The notes: generated from the sequence alone by a model not told the origin. A DNA stretch of 31,208 nt from Chara braunii (GCA_003427395.1 BFEA01000105.1:2808115-2839322), one strand, 5' to 3'; positions 9,916 to 20,092 are shown, counted from the stretch's first letter. Program-made: numbers and translations.

Positions 9916-10119
9916 GCCCCAGACAAGTTGAGAGTAACGATTGAGCCTCTCCGACAAAATTGGAGGCTTAGGACAACCAGACCAAAATGGCTGGCTGCCG
10001 CAGCCAAAGCTAAAACAAAAATGTCACGCTTGTGTATACGCACAGTTTGGTACACAGTGGGAATCCGCCTTGTACAAAAGAGGCTCCGGTGTACTGGTGG
10101 TTCTGGTGGTTTAAACCAC
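9903..10119. mobile_element. Probable short TIR element, family CCACCAGTRC, diverged
   Basis: It begins AACCACCAGTGCA (about 9901) and ends TGTACTGGTGGTT (10092-10104), the same termini as the element at 8724-8980, in inverted orientation. The interior pairs only weakly, apart from a local hairpin GCCTCTCC..TTGGAGGC at about 9945-9972. Confidence 0.5.
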
Positions 10120-10130
10120 CAGTACACCGA
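10086..10130. repeat. Back-to-back element termini forming a palindrome
   Basis: CCGGTGTACTGGTGGTT is followed after a few bases by AAACCACCAGTACACCG. Two CCACCAGTAC-type ends therefore face each other in a short perfect-stem hairpin. This looks like two abutting copies of the family, or a solo-ends remnant. Confidence 0.7.
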
Positions 10131-10301
10131 CCGCACATCGGCCCGAGAGTGTCAGTGTCAGCACAAAACCCGCACCACTTCGGAGGCCGCCAGTTTTTTT
10201 TTTCAACGGCGCCCCACGCGGCGCGGCCCCTCCGAGTTTTGCTTATGGCGGCAAAAAAACTTTCTGAAAGGCTGGGGCCGCGTACTTGCCGTTTAATACA
10301 A

Positions 10302-10322
10302 TCCTCTTTGCTAGTGGGACCT
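10302..10322. mobile_element. Solo terminal repeat of the GTCCCACTAGCA family
   Basis: CCTCTTTGCTAGTGGGACC matches the right terminus of the element at 14337-14490. No matching left terminus was found upstream, so this is a solo end or a nested, broken copy. Confidence 0.6.
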
Positions 10323-10892
10323 TGATCCGAGATCCTAGGGTATACTAGGATGACCATGGGAACGTTGGACAAATGCAAGGAGGGTTAATAACTGCATTTA
10401 GACGGGTAGACATAGATAAAATATTAGTTAATAGACACAATTACCAAAAACATGCAATACTACTTTGAGGAGTCCATCACTTGAGGAGGGGGGAAAATCT
10501 TAAAAAGGAGCAGTGATAGGTAGAAGGGGGATGAGGCCGTGTTATGCAATCACAGCTTTAGTCGTGTCGGGTGCGTGGAAAGAGTGGGGGAGACTGTTGG
10601 GCGGGGTCCGTTTGCCGCAATAAGCGAGATATGTAAAATGATCGGGAGGGCTTTTGCCCCTCAGGTCTTGAGATACGCAAATTGTTGATACGGATCGTCG
10701 TCTTAGGCGAAAGTTGTTCTCTTTGTAGTTGATGGAGCAACACCCTCCATTTCACTGCGGCTTGGTGTGAGGGTTGATGGCTTGCTTTTTATCCCGAAAG
10801 AGAGGTGGCCATCTATATTGCCCTGGTTGCGGTCAGAATTAATGAACCTGTCCGAAATGATGACCACATGCAGATTTTATGGATGAGTCACA

Positions 10893-10960
<68 letters not shown>

Positions 10961-11390
10961 TGCGCCGCTTTAGGCGCGAAGCAGTTTAGCCGGCTTCAGC
11001 GTTCCGTGGTTTTGTTGTAGGTCGACTGACTTATGATTTTTGTACTTTGAATTTTGGCCTGTTCTTGTTTGGCGGTGCATGTTCTCCCGTGGGGTTGGTC
11101 GGTTTCTTAGGGTTGGTTTCTGTTGGCTTTGACTAGTGCCTACTTAGGATTTTGTAGGCCATAGATCATGGTTGTGCAGGAGGTGAGATGCTCCTGTGGG
11201 CTCTAGGCCTTAGTGTGCACACACTCCAAACGTTTAGTACAATGTTTGAGGCCGGGACAATGCAATGGCCAGCCAGGGTATCATAGTGAGCTCATGATAG
11301 GGCAAAAATAGAGAATAGGGAGGGACAGCAGCCTTCACAATCACAAATCCCAATCCTGCAAATCTCCAAGAATATGCGTCATCAGTAAAG
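10323..11390. other. Unassigned stretch with a (CA)n(GA)n microsatellite
   Basis: No recognisable gene. A compound (CA)n(GA)n microsatellite lies at about 10889-10957, and the frame at 10805-11020 is a translation across it. The remainder shows no element terminus. Confidence 0.4.
10889..10957. repeat. Compound microsatellite (CA)n(GA)n
   Basis: About 11 CA units (10889-10910) pass directly into about 23 GA units (10911-10957). Confidence 0.97.
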
Positions 11391-11394
11391 ATGT

Positions 11395-12335
<941 letters not shown>

Positions 12336-12340
12336 GTTAA

Positions 12341-12379
<39 letters not shown>
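12341..12379. repeat. (AAT)n microsatellite
   Basis: About 13 uninterrupted AAT/ATA units. Confidence 0.95.
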
Positions 12380-12477
12380 CCACCCTTTAACAGCCACCTT
12401 CATTCAATCAATACAATTCACACTTCTCAGCTACTTGCATGTGTACCAGGAACTTCAGAGCTTGCTTCTTCTTCTTC

Positions 12478-12555
12478 TTTTTTTTTTGTAAAGACACGGC
12501 TCCGATCTATTCATGGGGAGCAGCACGTGCTGGGAATCGGGCCCAGCGTCCCGTG
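12478..12555 (-). repeat. SINE-like repeat family, partial minus-strand copy
   Basis: The reverse complement reads GGGACGCTGGGCCCGATTCC, then CAGCACGTGCTGCTCCCC and GAATAGATCGGAGCC, ending in a poly(A) tract (poly(T) at about 12478-12488 on the plus strand). This is the 5' half of the family seen best at 13701-13830 and 15890-16045, joined early to its tail. The same core (GCTGGACCCGGTTTCCAGC) recurs, again minus strand, at about 12633-12651. Confidence 0.7.
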
Positions 12556-12996
12556 AATCTATACGAAAGAAGAGAGTTAAGTCTGTTAAGGGAACAACTG
12601 CCGAAAAAATGGAAACTTTCCCAAAGCTGGAAACCGGGTCCAGCCTTTCCGAGCTTACAAAGAGAGACATCGCAATTCCATCCACACTCAAATCCACGTG
12701 ATACACACATGCATGTATTGCAACTCATGCAGGAAAGACTCGGCGATTGTCATCCCGTTCATCCCGATCACCAAGCCAGGCTTGCTCGTCACAGGGACAC
12801 AGTCAACCCTGCATGACCTGCACCAGCCCGTGGAGAGCGTTCTACCCACAAAACACACACCGAAACATGCCAGGCAGCCAGGTTCGTGAATCCACTTGAT
12901 GGCGCTAACTTCCATCGGAACCGAGAGAGGGGAAAACATCTGCCTAGGAGACGTATGTCCCTGCCGAATCGGATAACGGCGAGATGGGCGAAGAGT

Positions 12997-12997
<1 letters not shown>

Positions 12998-13085
<88 letters not shown>

Positions 13086-13086
13086 N

Positions 13087-13176
<90 letters not shown>
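12998..13176. repeat. Long (GA)n microsatellite with one ambiguous base
   Basis: An almost unbroken GA run of about 178 bp containing a single N at 13086. Long Arg-Glu or Leu-Ser frames on either strand are translations of the repeat. The N and the length near read-length scale suggest the true number of units is uncertain. Confidence 0.97.
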
Positions 13177-13180
<4 letters not shown>

Positions 13181-13684
13181 TAGGGAGTTACTCCTGAGTT
13201 GCAGGATCAAATTGCGACAAGGGCCACTCAACCACTCTCCACACAACGGTCAAATCTACAAGAGTCCAGCCGATAGCAGAGACAGGAAGAGGGGGTAGAG
13301 GATGAATATACCGATGGCCCGGCAAGGGAAGAGGGACAGAAAGAAGGGAGGGAAGAGGGACAGAGACTGTTGCGGTTTACGGCAGGAGGCACAGCAGCAA
13401 TAAGCAAGAAGAAGGAAGGAAGGATTCAGGTGCGGTACAGGAAAGCATGCCCATGCAGGACTCAAAGAGGAGGGCGTACAGAAAGCCTGAGAAGGTGAAG
13501 CATCAGAGAGAGAGAGAGAAAGTTGCCTCCGTTTCTACAGTCCAGCTGCTATGCAGCAGCCAATTAGAGTTTCAAGAAAGTTCACTCGGGCTCGCGACAG
13601 TCACTGTGCAAAAACTGCGGGAATTTCTAGTAACAAAAGGATATTTTGAAAGCCAAATAATTCTTATTGTTGCCGTAAATCAAT
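13177..13684. other. Unassigned purine-rich stretch
   Basis: The stretch is rich in AGAGGG and GAAGGAAGG words. Open frames on both strands follow this composition and have no recognisable domain. Confidence 0.4.
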
Positions 13685-13846
13685 TTGACCGCAGAGTTAA
13701 GGGACGCTGGACCCGCTTTCCAGCAGGTGCTGGAGCCTCCCCAAGCCTGCTAGTGGTGTCTGCTCCTACCAGCACCTCTAGCATTCACTTGGGCCGTCTT
13801 TTCTTTTAAAAAATAAAAAATAAAAAAAAATTGACCGCAGAGATAA
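13685..13846 (+). mobile_element. Full-length SINE-like retroposon with target-site duplication
   Basis: The body (13701 to about 13805) begins GGGACGCTGGACCCG and ends in an A-rich tail (to 13830). It is flanked by TTGACCGCAGAGTTAA (13685-13700) and TTGACCGCAGAGATAA (13831-13846), a 16-bp duplication with one mismatch. A-tail plus TSD of this length is the signature of LINE-mediated target-primed reverse transcription. Two stem-loops are visible: GCTGG..CCAGC and GGTGCT..AGCACC (around CTGCTCCTACC). No Pol III A or B box is obvious, so it is not clearly tRNA-derived. At about 130 bp it has no coding capacity. Confidence 0.85.
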
Positions 13847-13873
13847 CATGCTTGGTTTGGCAAGAAAAGTGCC

Positions 13874-14181
13874 TTTTTTTTAGTTAAAATTGAAATATTT
13901 TGCTGGCGTGACGAAATTGAGCTTCCAAGGGTGTTGTCACTGTCACTGTTGTTGTGATGTGATCATATCCTCCAATGAGTGAACTGACCATGTTGCGGTT
14001 TGATCATCCTTCAATGAGTTAGCATATGCTAATTACCTCGCTAAAGCCTAAAGGTACGTCGTCGGTAATACATCCAAAATCGAAATCTGGCCCAAATCGC
14101 TGGGGGGAAAAAACTCTTTTTTTTTTTTTTTTTACACTCAATTTCGTCACACCAGCAAAATATTTCCTTGTTAACTAAAAA
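13874..14181. mobile_element. Long-TIR non-autonomous DNA element (MITE or Mutator-like)
   Basis: The left end (TTTTTTTAGTTAAAATTGAA, then TATTTTGCTGGCGTGACGAAATTGAG) and the right end (CTCAATTTCGTCACACCAGC, then AAAATATTTCC..TTAACTAAAAAG) are inverted repeats of about 46 bp, roughly 90% identical. The 200-bp interior is non-coding. Parts of the terminus resemble the repeat at 2228-2660. No clear target-site duplication could be defined. Confidence 0.85.
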
Positions 14182-14336
14182 GGGAGCTGAAAATCTGTTA
14201 TGCAAGCTGAAAAACGAGTCATGTGCTCAGTGACACTAGTAACTACAGCATTTACAACGGATTCAATGCAGGCCGCCCCTTCTTTTCTACCATCGCTGAG
14301 CGCACCTGCCCTATGCTCAGTAGACTCCTGGGGGGT

Positions 14337-14490
14337 GGTCCCACTAGCAAAGAGGATAGGATCCGATGCCGGAATCTGGACGTAACTGTGGAGAGGTGCA
14401 GAAAATCGAGATTGAACTGCTTTTCTGCACCTCTGCATAAAACACATCCAGATGCAGGAGCTTGATCCTATCCTCTTTGCAAGTGGGACC
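14337..14490. mobile_element. Foldback MITE, family GTCCCACTAGCA, copy 1
   Basis: It begins GGTCCCACTAGCAAAGAGG and ends CCTCTTTGCAAGTGGGACC, with arms that continue pairing through GGATCCGATGCCGGAATCTGG against CCAGATGCAGGAGCTTGATCC. The centre holds GAGGTGCAGAAAA..TTTTCTGCACCTC. The whole 154 bp folds into one hairpin. There is no coding sequence. Confidence 0.9.
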
Positions 14491-14593
14491 TCGGCCCTGC
14501 ACCTTTAGAAGGGAGCTGGCAACTCAGACTCTGTAAAGATCCCCAGGAAAATGCAAGAAGACGATGCACGCATGTTGCCTGTATACAGTGTAT

Positions 14594-14653
14594 AGAATAT
14601 AGTACCCTGCAAATCAAAAAAAAAAAAAAAAAAAAAAAGAATATAGTACCCTG
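14594..14653 (+). repeat. Tail-only retroposition scar with perfect 16-bp TSD
   Basis: AGAATATAGTACCCTG at 14594-14609 is repeated exactly at 14638-14653. Between them lie only CAAATC and about 22 A residues. The layout fits target-primed reverse transcription that aborted almost at once, leaving only the poly(A) end of the template. Confidence 0.88.
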
Positions 14654-14710
14654 TCCACAAGCAAGTCCGCACCCGCAATCCAAAAAATAGTTTATAAGTG
14701 ACCAGAAAAT

Positions 14711-14829
14711 GTTGAAGCTGCTCCCCACCAATAGATGGAGCTGTCCCCCAGGTGCTAGCGTGTCTGCTCTTACCAGCACTGCTATCATAGGCGGGGACAT
14801 TTCTTAAAAAAAAAAAAAAAAAGTTGAAG
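14711..14829 (+). mobile_element. 5'-truncated SINE-like copy with TSD GTTGAAG
   Basis: GTTGAAG (14711-14717) and GTTGAAG (14823-14829) flank a body that starts at CTGCTCCCCACCAATAGATG, inside the family consensus, and continues through CCAGGTGCTAGCGTGTCTGC to a poly(A) tail (about 14805-14822). The truncated 5' end with an intact tail is typical of LINE-driven insertion. Confidence 0.82.
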
Positions 14830-14846
14830 TTAGGGAATGGGCTCTA

Positions 14847-14958
14847 GGGACTCTGGACCCAATTTCCAGCAGGTGCAGCTCCCCACCAATAGGAGGAGCC
14901 TTCAAAACAGGGGCCCACTTAATAAGGAGGATGCTCTTATCACCTCCTTAAGTGGGCA
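14847..14958 (+). repeat. SINE-like partial copy followed by a hairpin
   Basis: GGGACTCTGGACCCAATTTCC, AGCAGGTGCAGCTCCCCACC and AATAGGAGGAGCC (14847-14900) match the 5' half of the SINE-like family. Immediately after lies GCCCACTTAATAAGGAGG..CCTCCTTAAGTGGGC (about 14908-14952), a separate imperfect stem-loop. No tail or TSD was found for this copy. Confidence 0.65.
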
Positions 14959-15234
14959 CCCAGAGACTGAAGTTTTTAAGTTTTAACCAAAAAACGAAAA
15001 GGAAAAAAAGGGGTCTGGGGTATCCCTACAACAACCGCTGGCGGCTACCATACGAGCATGATACAGGAACCCAAGTAGACTGATCATTCGCGAGTCCCGG
15101 TGCAGCAATTGCCACGGCACAGAACTGAGCAGAGACTCTGAGCTCCTTACAGTCAGAAACCATGACATTGTGGGGGAACGGCTTCCGATTAGAGTGCTGC
15201 ACGACAACCAGACCAGCTTAAGCCAGACCGTCAC
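14959..15234. other. Unassigned stretch
   Basis: The stretch opens with A-rich sequence and has no recognisable domain in any frame. The minus-strand frame over this stretch is not supported. Confidence 0.35.
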
Positions 15235-15385
15235 CCCAACCAACTGGCCTAAGAGCATCTCCAACAGGGCAGCGGCAGACACTGGTGGAACGGTAGAGTG
15301 CTGCAAGCCAAGCAACTAAAGGCTGAACCCAACCAACTGGCCTAGGAGCATCTCCAACAGGGCAGCGGGAGATACCGGTGGGAGT
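15235..15385. repeat. 93-bp tandem duplication containing AGCATCTCCAACAGGGCAG
   Basis: CCCAACCAACTGGCCTAAGAG (15235) and CCCAACCAACTGGCCTAGGAG (15328) each run into AGCATCTCCAACAGGGCAGCG and a CACTGGTGG or TACCGGTGG end, offset 93 bp. Confidence 0.85.
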
Positions 15386-15683
15386 GGGATGGGTTTCAGA
15401 CTCTGAGAAGAACAGGCGCGTAATTTCGTAAAGTCCTGGCTGAAAGGAACGATGCGGAGCATACAGGAGAGAGAGGGATTGCAGCAAGGGGATGCATTGG
15501 ACATTGCGGAGCGAAGTTACAAGACAGAGATAACCAGTGGGAGTAGCTGGGGAGGGGTTCAACAAAGGAGATTACCGGGCGTGGCTGGGCTGCACCTCCT
15601 TTGGGACTACGGCAAGGGGGGTATATTACAGACAAGAGTGTGCCACTGGGTCGCGCCCACTAGCGAATATTGCAAATGGAAAT
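15386..15683. other. Unassigned stretch
   Basis: Overlapping frames of 115-132 codons on both strands lack recognisable domains. I see no element terminus. Confidence 0.35.
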
Positions 15684-15782
15684 GGGATGCTGGACCCACT
15701 TTCAAGCAGGTGCAGCCCCACACATCCAGTTGTAAGATACACGGCTGGAACCCTTTTATTTATTTATTTATTTATTTATTTT
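15684..15782 (+). repeat. SINE-like partial copy and a (TTTA)n run
   Basis: GGGATGCTGGACCCACTTTC followed by AAGCAGGTGCAGCCCC (15684-15720) matches the start of the SINE-like family. The rest diverges and is followed by a (TTTA)n microsatellite at about 15754-15781. Confidence 0.6.
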
Positions 15783-15889
15783 TCTGTGAAAGGCCCATGG
15801 ACGGAACCCAGGGCATACCATAACCCAGTCTGTACAAAGCAGATCGAACATACACATAGCATGCTTACTTCTGATCATATGTATAGAAA

Positions 15890-16045
15890 GGGACGCTGGA
15901 CCCGTTTTCCAGCATGCCAAGCTCCCCAGCAATAGATGGAGCCCCCCGGAAGTGCTAGTGGTGTCTGCTTCTACCAGCACCCCTGGCATTGACTCGGGTC
16001 GTTTCTCGGGAAAAAGAAAGAAAGAGAGAAAGAAAGAAAGAAAAA
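15890..16045 (+). mobile_element. SINE-like full-length copy with (GAAA)n tail
   Basis: GGGACGCTGGACCCGTTTTCC, then CAAGCTCCCCAGCAATAGATG, GTGCTAGTGGTGTCTGC, TTCTACCAGCACC and GGCATTGACTCGGGTCG follow the same order as the copy at 13701-13830. It ends in a GAAA-rich tail (about 16009-16045). No TSD could be identified. Confidence 0.75.
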
Positions 16046-16047
16046 TC

Positions 16048-16434
16048 AGAGTCGTGAACCCAGGGACACCTCCATTCTGAGGGTTCACTCACGACCCTCC
16101 CTTGGGATAGAGGCTCCGCCGCGGGATGACAACAAAGATGAAAAAAAAAGGCTCGATTAAGGAATGTTTGGCACCCAAAAGACAGGGTGAAACAGATCTG
16201 GGTGCCCATACCCCTGTGGCTTGCATCCAAGTGCTCAGACAAGGCCCTCCGATTATTAGGCTGGATGAGGAGAGGCGTTTATGGCAAAAAAAACTGATTT
16301 CAGCAATGAAAACAGTTTGATACCGGGTTAACCACTGGTGGGGACGACTAGATGATATTAACCCATATTGCGCTGCCAGTTCCTTTCTTCTTTTGTTTTT
16401 GGAAAGCCCAGGTTGTTGTAGAAGCCGGGGCCAA
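16048..16434. other. Unassigned stretch with a small hairpin
   Basis: GTCGTGAACCC..GGGTTCACTCACGAC (about 16052-16095) forms a stem-loop. The remainder has only short frames without domains. Confidence 0.4.
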
Positions 16435-16584
16435 GTCCCACTAGCAGGGTTGAGTTTCCTCAACGCCTGAATCTGGACGTGTTTGTGGAGATGTGCAGTT
16501 GAGGAAACTCAACACCATTTCTGCACATCTCCAAAAACTCGTCCACATTCAGGCGTTGAGGTAACTCGACAATGCTAGTGGGAC
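16435..16584. mobile_element. Foldback MITE, family GTCCCACTAGCA, copy 2
   Basis: It starts GTCCCACTAGCAGGGTTGAG and ends with TGCTAGTGGGAC. The arms CAACGCCTGAATCTGGACG and CGTCCACATTCAGGCGTTG pair, as do GGAGATGTGCAG and CTGCACATCTCC. The loop carries TTGAGGAAACTCAAC, the reverse complement of an arm segment (GTTGAGTTTCCTCAA), so the element contains an extra internal palindrome. It is 150 bp and non-coding. Confidence 0.92.
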
Positions 16585-16649
16585 CTGCCCCCCCGACTCC
16601 GGACATACGGGGGGACGAGGGGTTTACTGTCACAGCCATTGGCTGTTCT

Positions 16650-16717
16650 GACAGTCTTTCTTTATCTGCAATATATGAATGACATTTGTGAAAAAAAAAA
16701 AAAAAAGACAGTCTTCC
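16650..16717 (+). repeat. 46-bp A-tailed insert with 11-bp TSD
   Basis: GACAGTCTTTC (16650-16660) and GACAGTCTTCC (16707-16717) flank 30 bp of unique sequence plus 16 A residues. This is the structure of a severely 5'-truncated retroposon. Confidence 0.75.
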
Positions 16718-16963
16718 TTTTTCCTGAGACCACCTCCCTAGACATCCTCTCGGCAATTCTCTTACCATCACGGTGATAGTCCTGAGTAATAAATACTGAG
16801 GTAGGATAGTAGGGATAGGATAGGGGTGCCCTGCCAATTCCTATGGTGATCTATAAAGTATCCCATGCTGAAGCCACCAAGGCCAATCTCATGGCAACAG
16901 CCATTTTGGTTTTTCTTCAAGTTTTCTCTCTGTTTTAACTACGCACCTTTTGGGCGGCCTGCA

Positions 16964-17015
16964 ATAGCTGGGATAAAAAAAAAAAATAATAATAATAATA
17001 AAAAATAGCTGGGAT
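16964..17015 (+). repeat. Tail-only insert with TSD ATAGCTGGGAT
   Basis: ATAGCTGGGAT at 16964-16974 and 17005-17015 flanks a 30-bp run made only of A and AAT units. This is either a tail-only retroposition or an A-tract expansion between direct repeats. Confidence 0.7.
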
Positions 17016-18640
17016 GATAAGAGCATCACCTGGATTGAGGCCCTCCCTGCCCAGCTGCCGGCTCCAATCTGGCAATGGAGATTTTTTCCTGGTTTTTATT
17101 AGCTTTTTAAAATTTTACAACAGTTTATATTTGTTGAACAGAATTGAACCCTTACTTATTTGGCCCTAAAGTTTGACCAAATTCTCTCCTGAGCTTCCTC
17201 CCTTTGGATGTACTGGACTTCCTCTAGTCCAGATACATCAGATGGGGTCTGGCATTCTGAAAACGCCGCACCCTCTGGTACATAGGTGGAGTGGACCGCA
17301 GGAGAGCGTTGCGGAGTGGCCTAGCGCAATAGCCTGAGAAGCTGCTTGGGTGAGGCAAGGCGACGACGTTGCGGCCTAGGGCCGGCAGCGGGTGCCGCCA
17401 CGGTTGAGTCGCCATGCTTGACTGGTCTCATCGGCCCCTGCTGCTCCTAGCCATGGGGTTAGGCGTGGCTTTACTGGCGTGCTGAGTTGAGAGTGTGTTG
17501 GTGTGTGGGTGTGGCGTGCTTGTGGGATGATGCTCTTATACCGGGAATGGAGCTTGATCAGAAGCACGTTTGGTGTTAGCTATGAAGCTTCGGTTGTGAT
17601 GCCTATGAAGATGCCTCTTTAGGCGTTGATTCTTGGCTGCCGTTTTAGGCGTTCATTTGACATGGGAATCACAGGAGCGCGAGGAGGGCTAAGCTGGCGA
17701 AGCTCCGTTGGAAGTCTTCTGGCTTTTTCGTTGATGGGTTATGATGGACATGTTTTCGCCTGAAGTTGAAGATTGATTCAGAAGACCTTTTTGTGAGGGA
17801 CGCGGTGATGATGGGGGGACTCATTTAACGTTTGGCATGCATCATTTGAAGACTAAGTTTAGTTTTAGGGATATTTCCGAGATTGCCCCTTTCGGTTTGC
17901 TTGTATGTTTTGGTGACCTTTAGTTAGTTCGATTTTTCTTGTTTTTCGTTATAATTTCCTATTTAGTTTATGTGCTTTTTAGGATTTCCCTTTACAATGT
18001 GTGCCACTGTGCGTCCTTTCGTGCACTCCTGGTTATTTGAGTCATTGTCAATCCTGTTCCTCCGTAGATGTTAGTTGTTTGGTTTGATATTGGAATACCT
18101 TGCTCGAACAAAATGGCTTGTGATTTTATAGGTGGGCAACCCTGTTTGATCTGGTGCTTGTGCCTGCCGTCTTCCCCCGAACATAACGAACCCTAAAAAT
18201 GAATGTATACAAGATAGATTTCTGGCCAGATACAGCCAAAATGAGGGTGTGTTGTGTTCGGGGGAAGACGGTAGTTGGACGCTTGGTGGCAATGGTGGGG
18301 AGATAGGGCGTACGGGAAATTTGAAGGTGCTGATAGGGGGATGTGGGACAGCGGTATTTTCTATGCTGCTGTAGTTGAACTTAAAACGCATTGGAATTAT
18401 GATAGGTGGGCGAGCCTAATTTGATTTGTTACCAGCGTTTGGTTCGCTGCAGGGCATTGACGTAGAAAATACTTGGATACCCGTGGCAGCCTTTTTTTTT
18501 TTTTTTTTTTTTTTTGGTGCAAAATGACAATGAATCTTCTGCTAGAACATGGGCAGCCTTGTGTTGGGAGTTGAGAAGTTTTCGATACCCTGGACAGGTT
18601 TGCGATTGATGTTATGGATTGATGTGTCATGTTCGGTAGT
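17016..18640. other. Unassigned stretch with one MITE and small hairpins
   Basis: No recognisable gene. GATGTACTGGAC..GTCCAGATACATC (about 17209-17241) is a short hairpin. Segments at about 18126-18155 and 18399-18428 share ATAGGTGGGC..CCT..TTTGAT and look like diverged repeats. A poly(T) run lies at about 18491-18515. The embedded MITE is listed separately. Confidence 0.4.
18168..18273. mobile_element. 105-bp MITE with CCGTCTTCCCCCGAACA termini
   Basis: Left terminus GCCGTCTTCCCCCGAACATA and right terminus TGTTCGGGGGAAGACGG are perfect inverted repeats over 17 bp, and pairing continues weakly inward. The interior is AT-rich and non-coding. No obvious target-site duplication. Confidence 0.85.
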
Positions 18641-18679
18641 CAGTGTTGTGCTCTTTAATTAGTTTTTGCTCTTTAGTTA

Positions 18680-20092
18680 GTGTTGTGCTCTTTAGTTAGT
18701 GTAACAAAAACGACACCATCATGGGAAGATAAGAGAAACGAAGGAGTACAAAAGACTGATTGCCAAAATGGCTCACAAGGGGCAGCGCAGGCAACCGCCG
18801 GACCACTGAATGGGGAAGCCACAACCGGCACATCCCCAAATGACCAACAAAGGGAGAACAGGGGAGGAGTACCTTCCCCCTCTACCTCCCATGCTGCGCC
18901 TGCTACGTGCGACACATCCACCAGTGGTGGGGGCGAACTTGGGGATGGTATGAAAAATAACAGTCATATGGGGCAGGCAGCAGCCAGCATGTCGACCCTG
19001 CCAGGACAAGAAGCACACGAGCCATGAATAACACAGTCCCAACTAACCGCACCTGATAGCAGGGGGTCCAAGAAGAAAATGAAAGCCACTAAACCAAGGA
19101 CTGATCCACAGCCAAGCACACAGCCCCGGGAGCAAGAAGGGGAAGATGAACAGGACTCGGACCAGGGGAGGGACACAGGCTGCAACTCTACAACAGCAAT
19201 AGAAACGGTGCTACCAGAGAATCACAATCCCCCCCACCCTCCGACATTGCCAGCACCAGACATATTGCTCCCCCTGTAGGCAGCGGCTACGACAAAAACA
19301 ACAGACCCCATAACCTCACTGCCATCAGCCACGTCGCCCCCCCTCGCGCTTACCACTACTGAGACAGTGGCGCTTGCAATCACCGCAAGTGAACACAGGA
19401 AGGGGACCATGGCCAAGCATAAAGCCAACTGCGGTGAGAAAATAAAACAGATCGAATCTAGGCAATTGGGGGAGTACCTTCCCTTTCAGCTCCAGACTGA
19501 ACCATTGTCACTACCACAGACGGACTCGGGGGCAACCACTCTGATGCCTATCACAAATACGAGGCGGACTGAGCAACAGAAAGCTCGCTTTCAGCCTGAG
19601 CCATTGGCACTGCCAACATCGGACCACCCGCTCCCCCTCGTCACTGCAGATACGGGGTCACTGTCTGTAGTACAGGCCAAAGATAAGCATGAGAAGAAAG
19701 GTAATGGCAGTCAACAGAAAACGATGCGCAAACTTCTTCGGTTCGACTACTTGCGCCAAATCGCCAACTTGAAGGGGTTAAGGAACCTTATCCCTGCCGA
19801 AGGGGACATCCCAACCATCAAACCCGATCATTTGAAAGCCTCACAGTCAATGCTCCAAGCAGTCCAAAGGCTACAGCCACAGCCCCTCCAACCCCATCAG
19901 CAGCAACAACAGCGAGACGGCCCCCAGATCATACGGACCCCTGACAACTCAACGCGTGATCCGCCACGCACTCCTGTCCTGCCTCTGGAGGTGGCACCTG
20001 GAAGGGAAATCAACACAAATATGAGCGAGCTGCTGGTTGCCAAGAGGAGGAGAGGGTCAGTTCTGAAAGCAACGAAAAAACAGGTCTGGTGA
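18680..20092 (+). pseudogene. LINE copy 2 ORF1, N-terminal part (Pro/Thr/Ser-rich)
   Basis: One frame stays readable from about 18680 to 20092 through two stops, TGA 19025-19027 and TAG 19277-19279. Both can be read as CGA or CAG with C to T. The product is rich in Pro, Thr, Ser, Gln and charged residues, with a basic segment (KKGNGSQQKTMRKLLRF, about 19705-19755). No zinc knuckle or RNA-recognition motif is visible. By position it should be the RNA-binding ORF1 product of the LINE, but no known ORF1 domain is recognised. No clear ATG marks the start. A frameshift at about 20075-20090 (GAAAAAACAGG) moves the continuation into the next frame. Confidence 0.6.

Noticed and set aside
12944-13298. 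Long Arg-Glu and Leu-Ser open frames on the two strands
   Set aside because: They are translations of the (GA)n microsatellite and contain an N; not genes.
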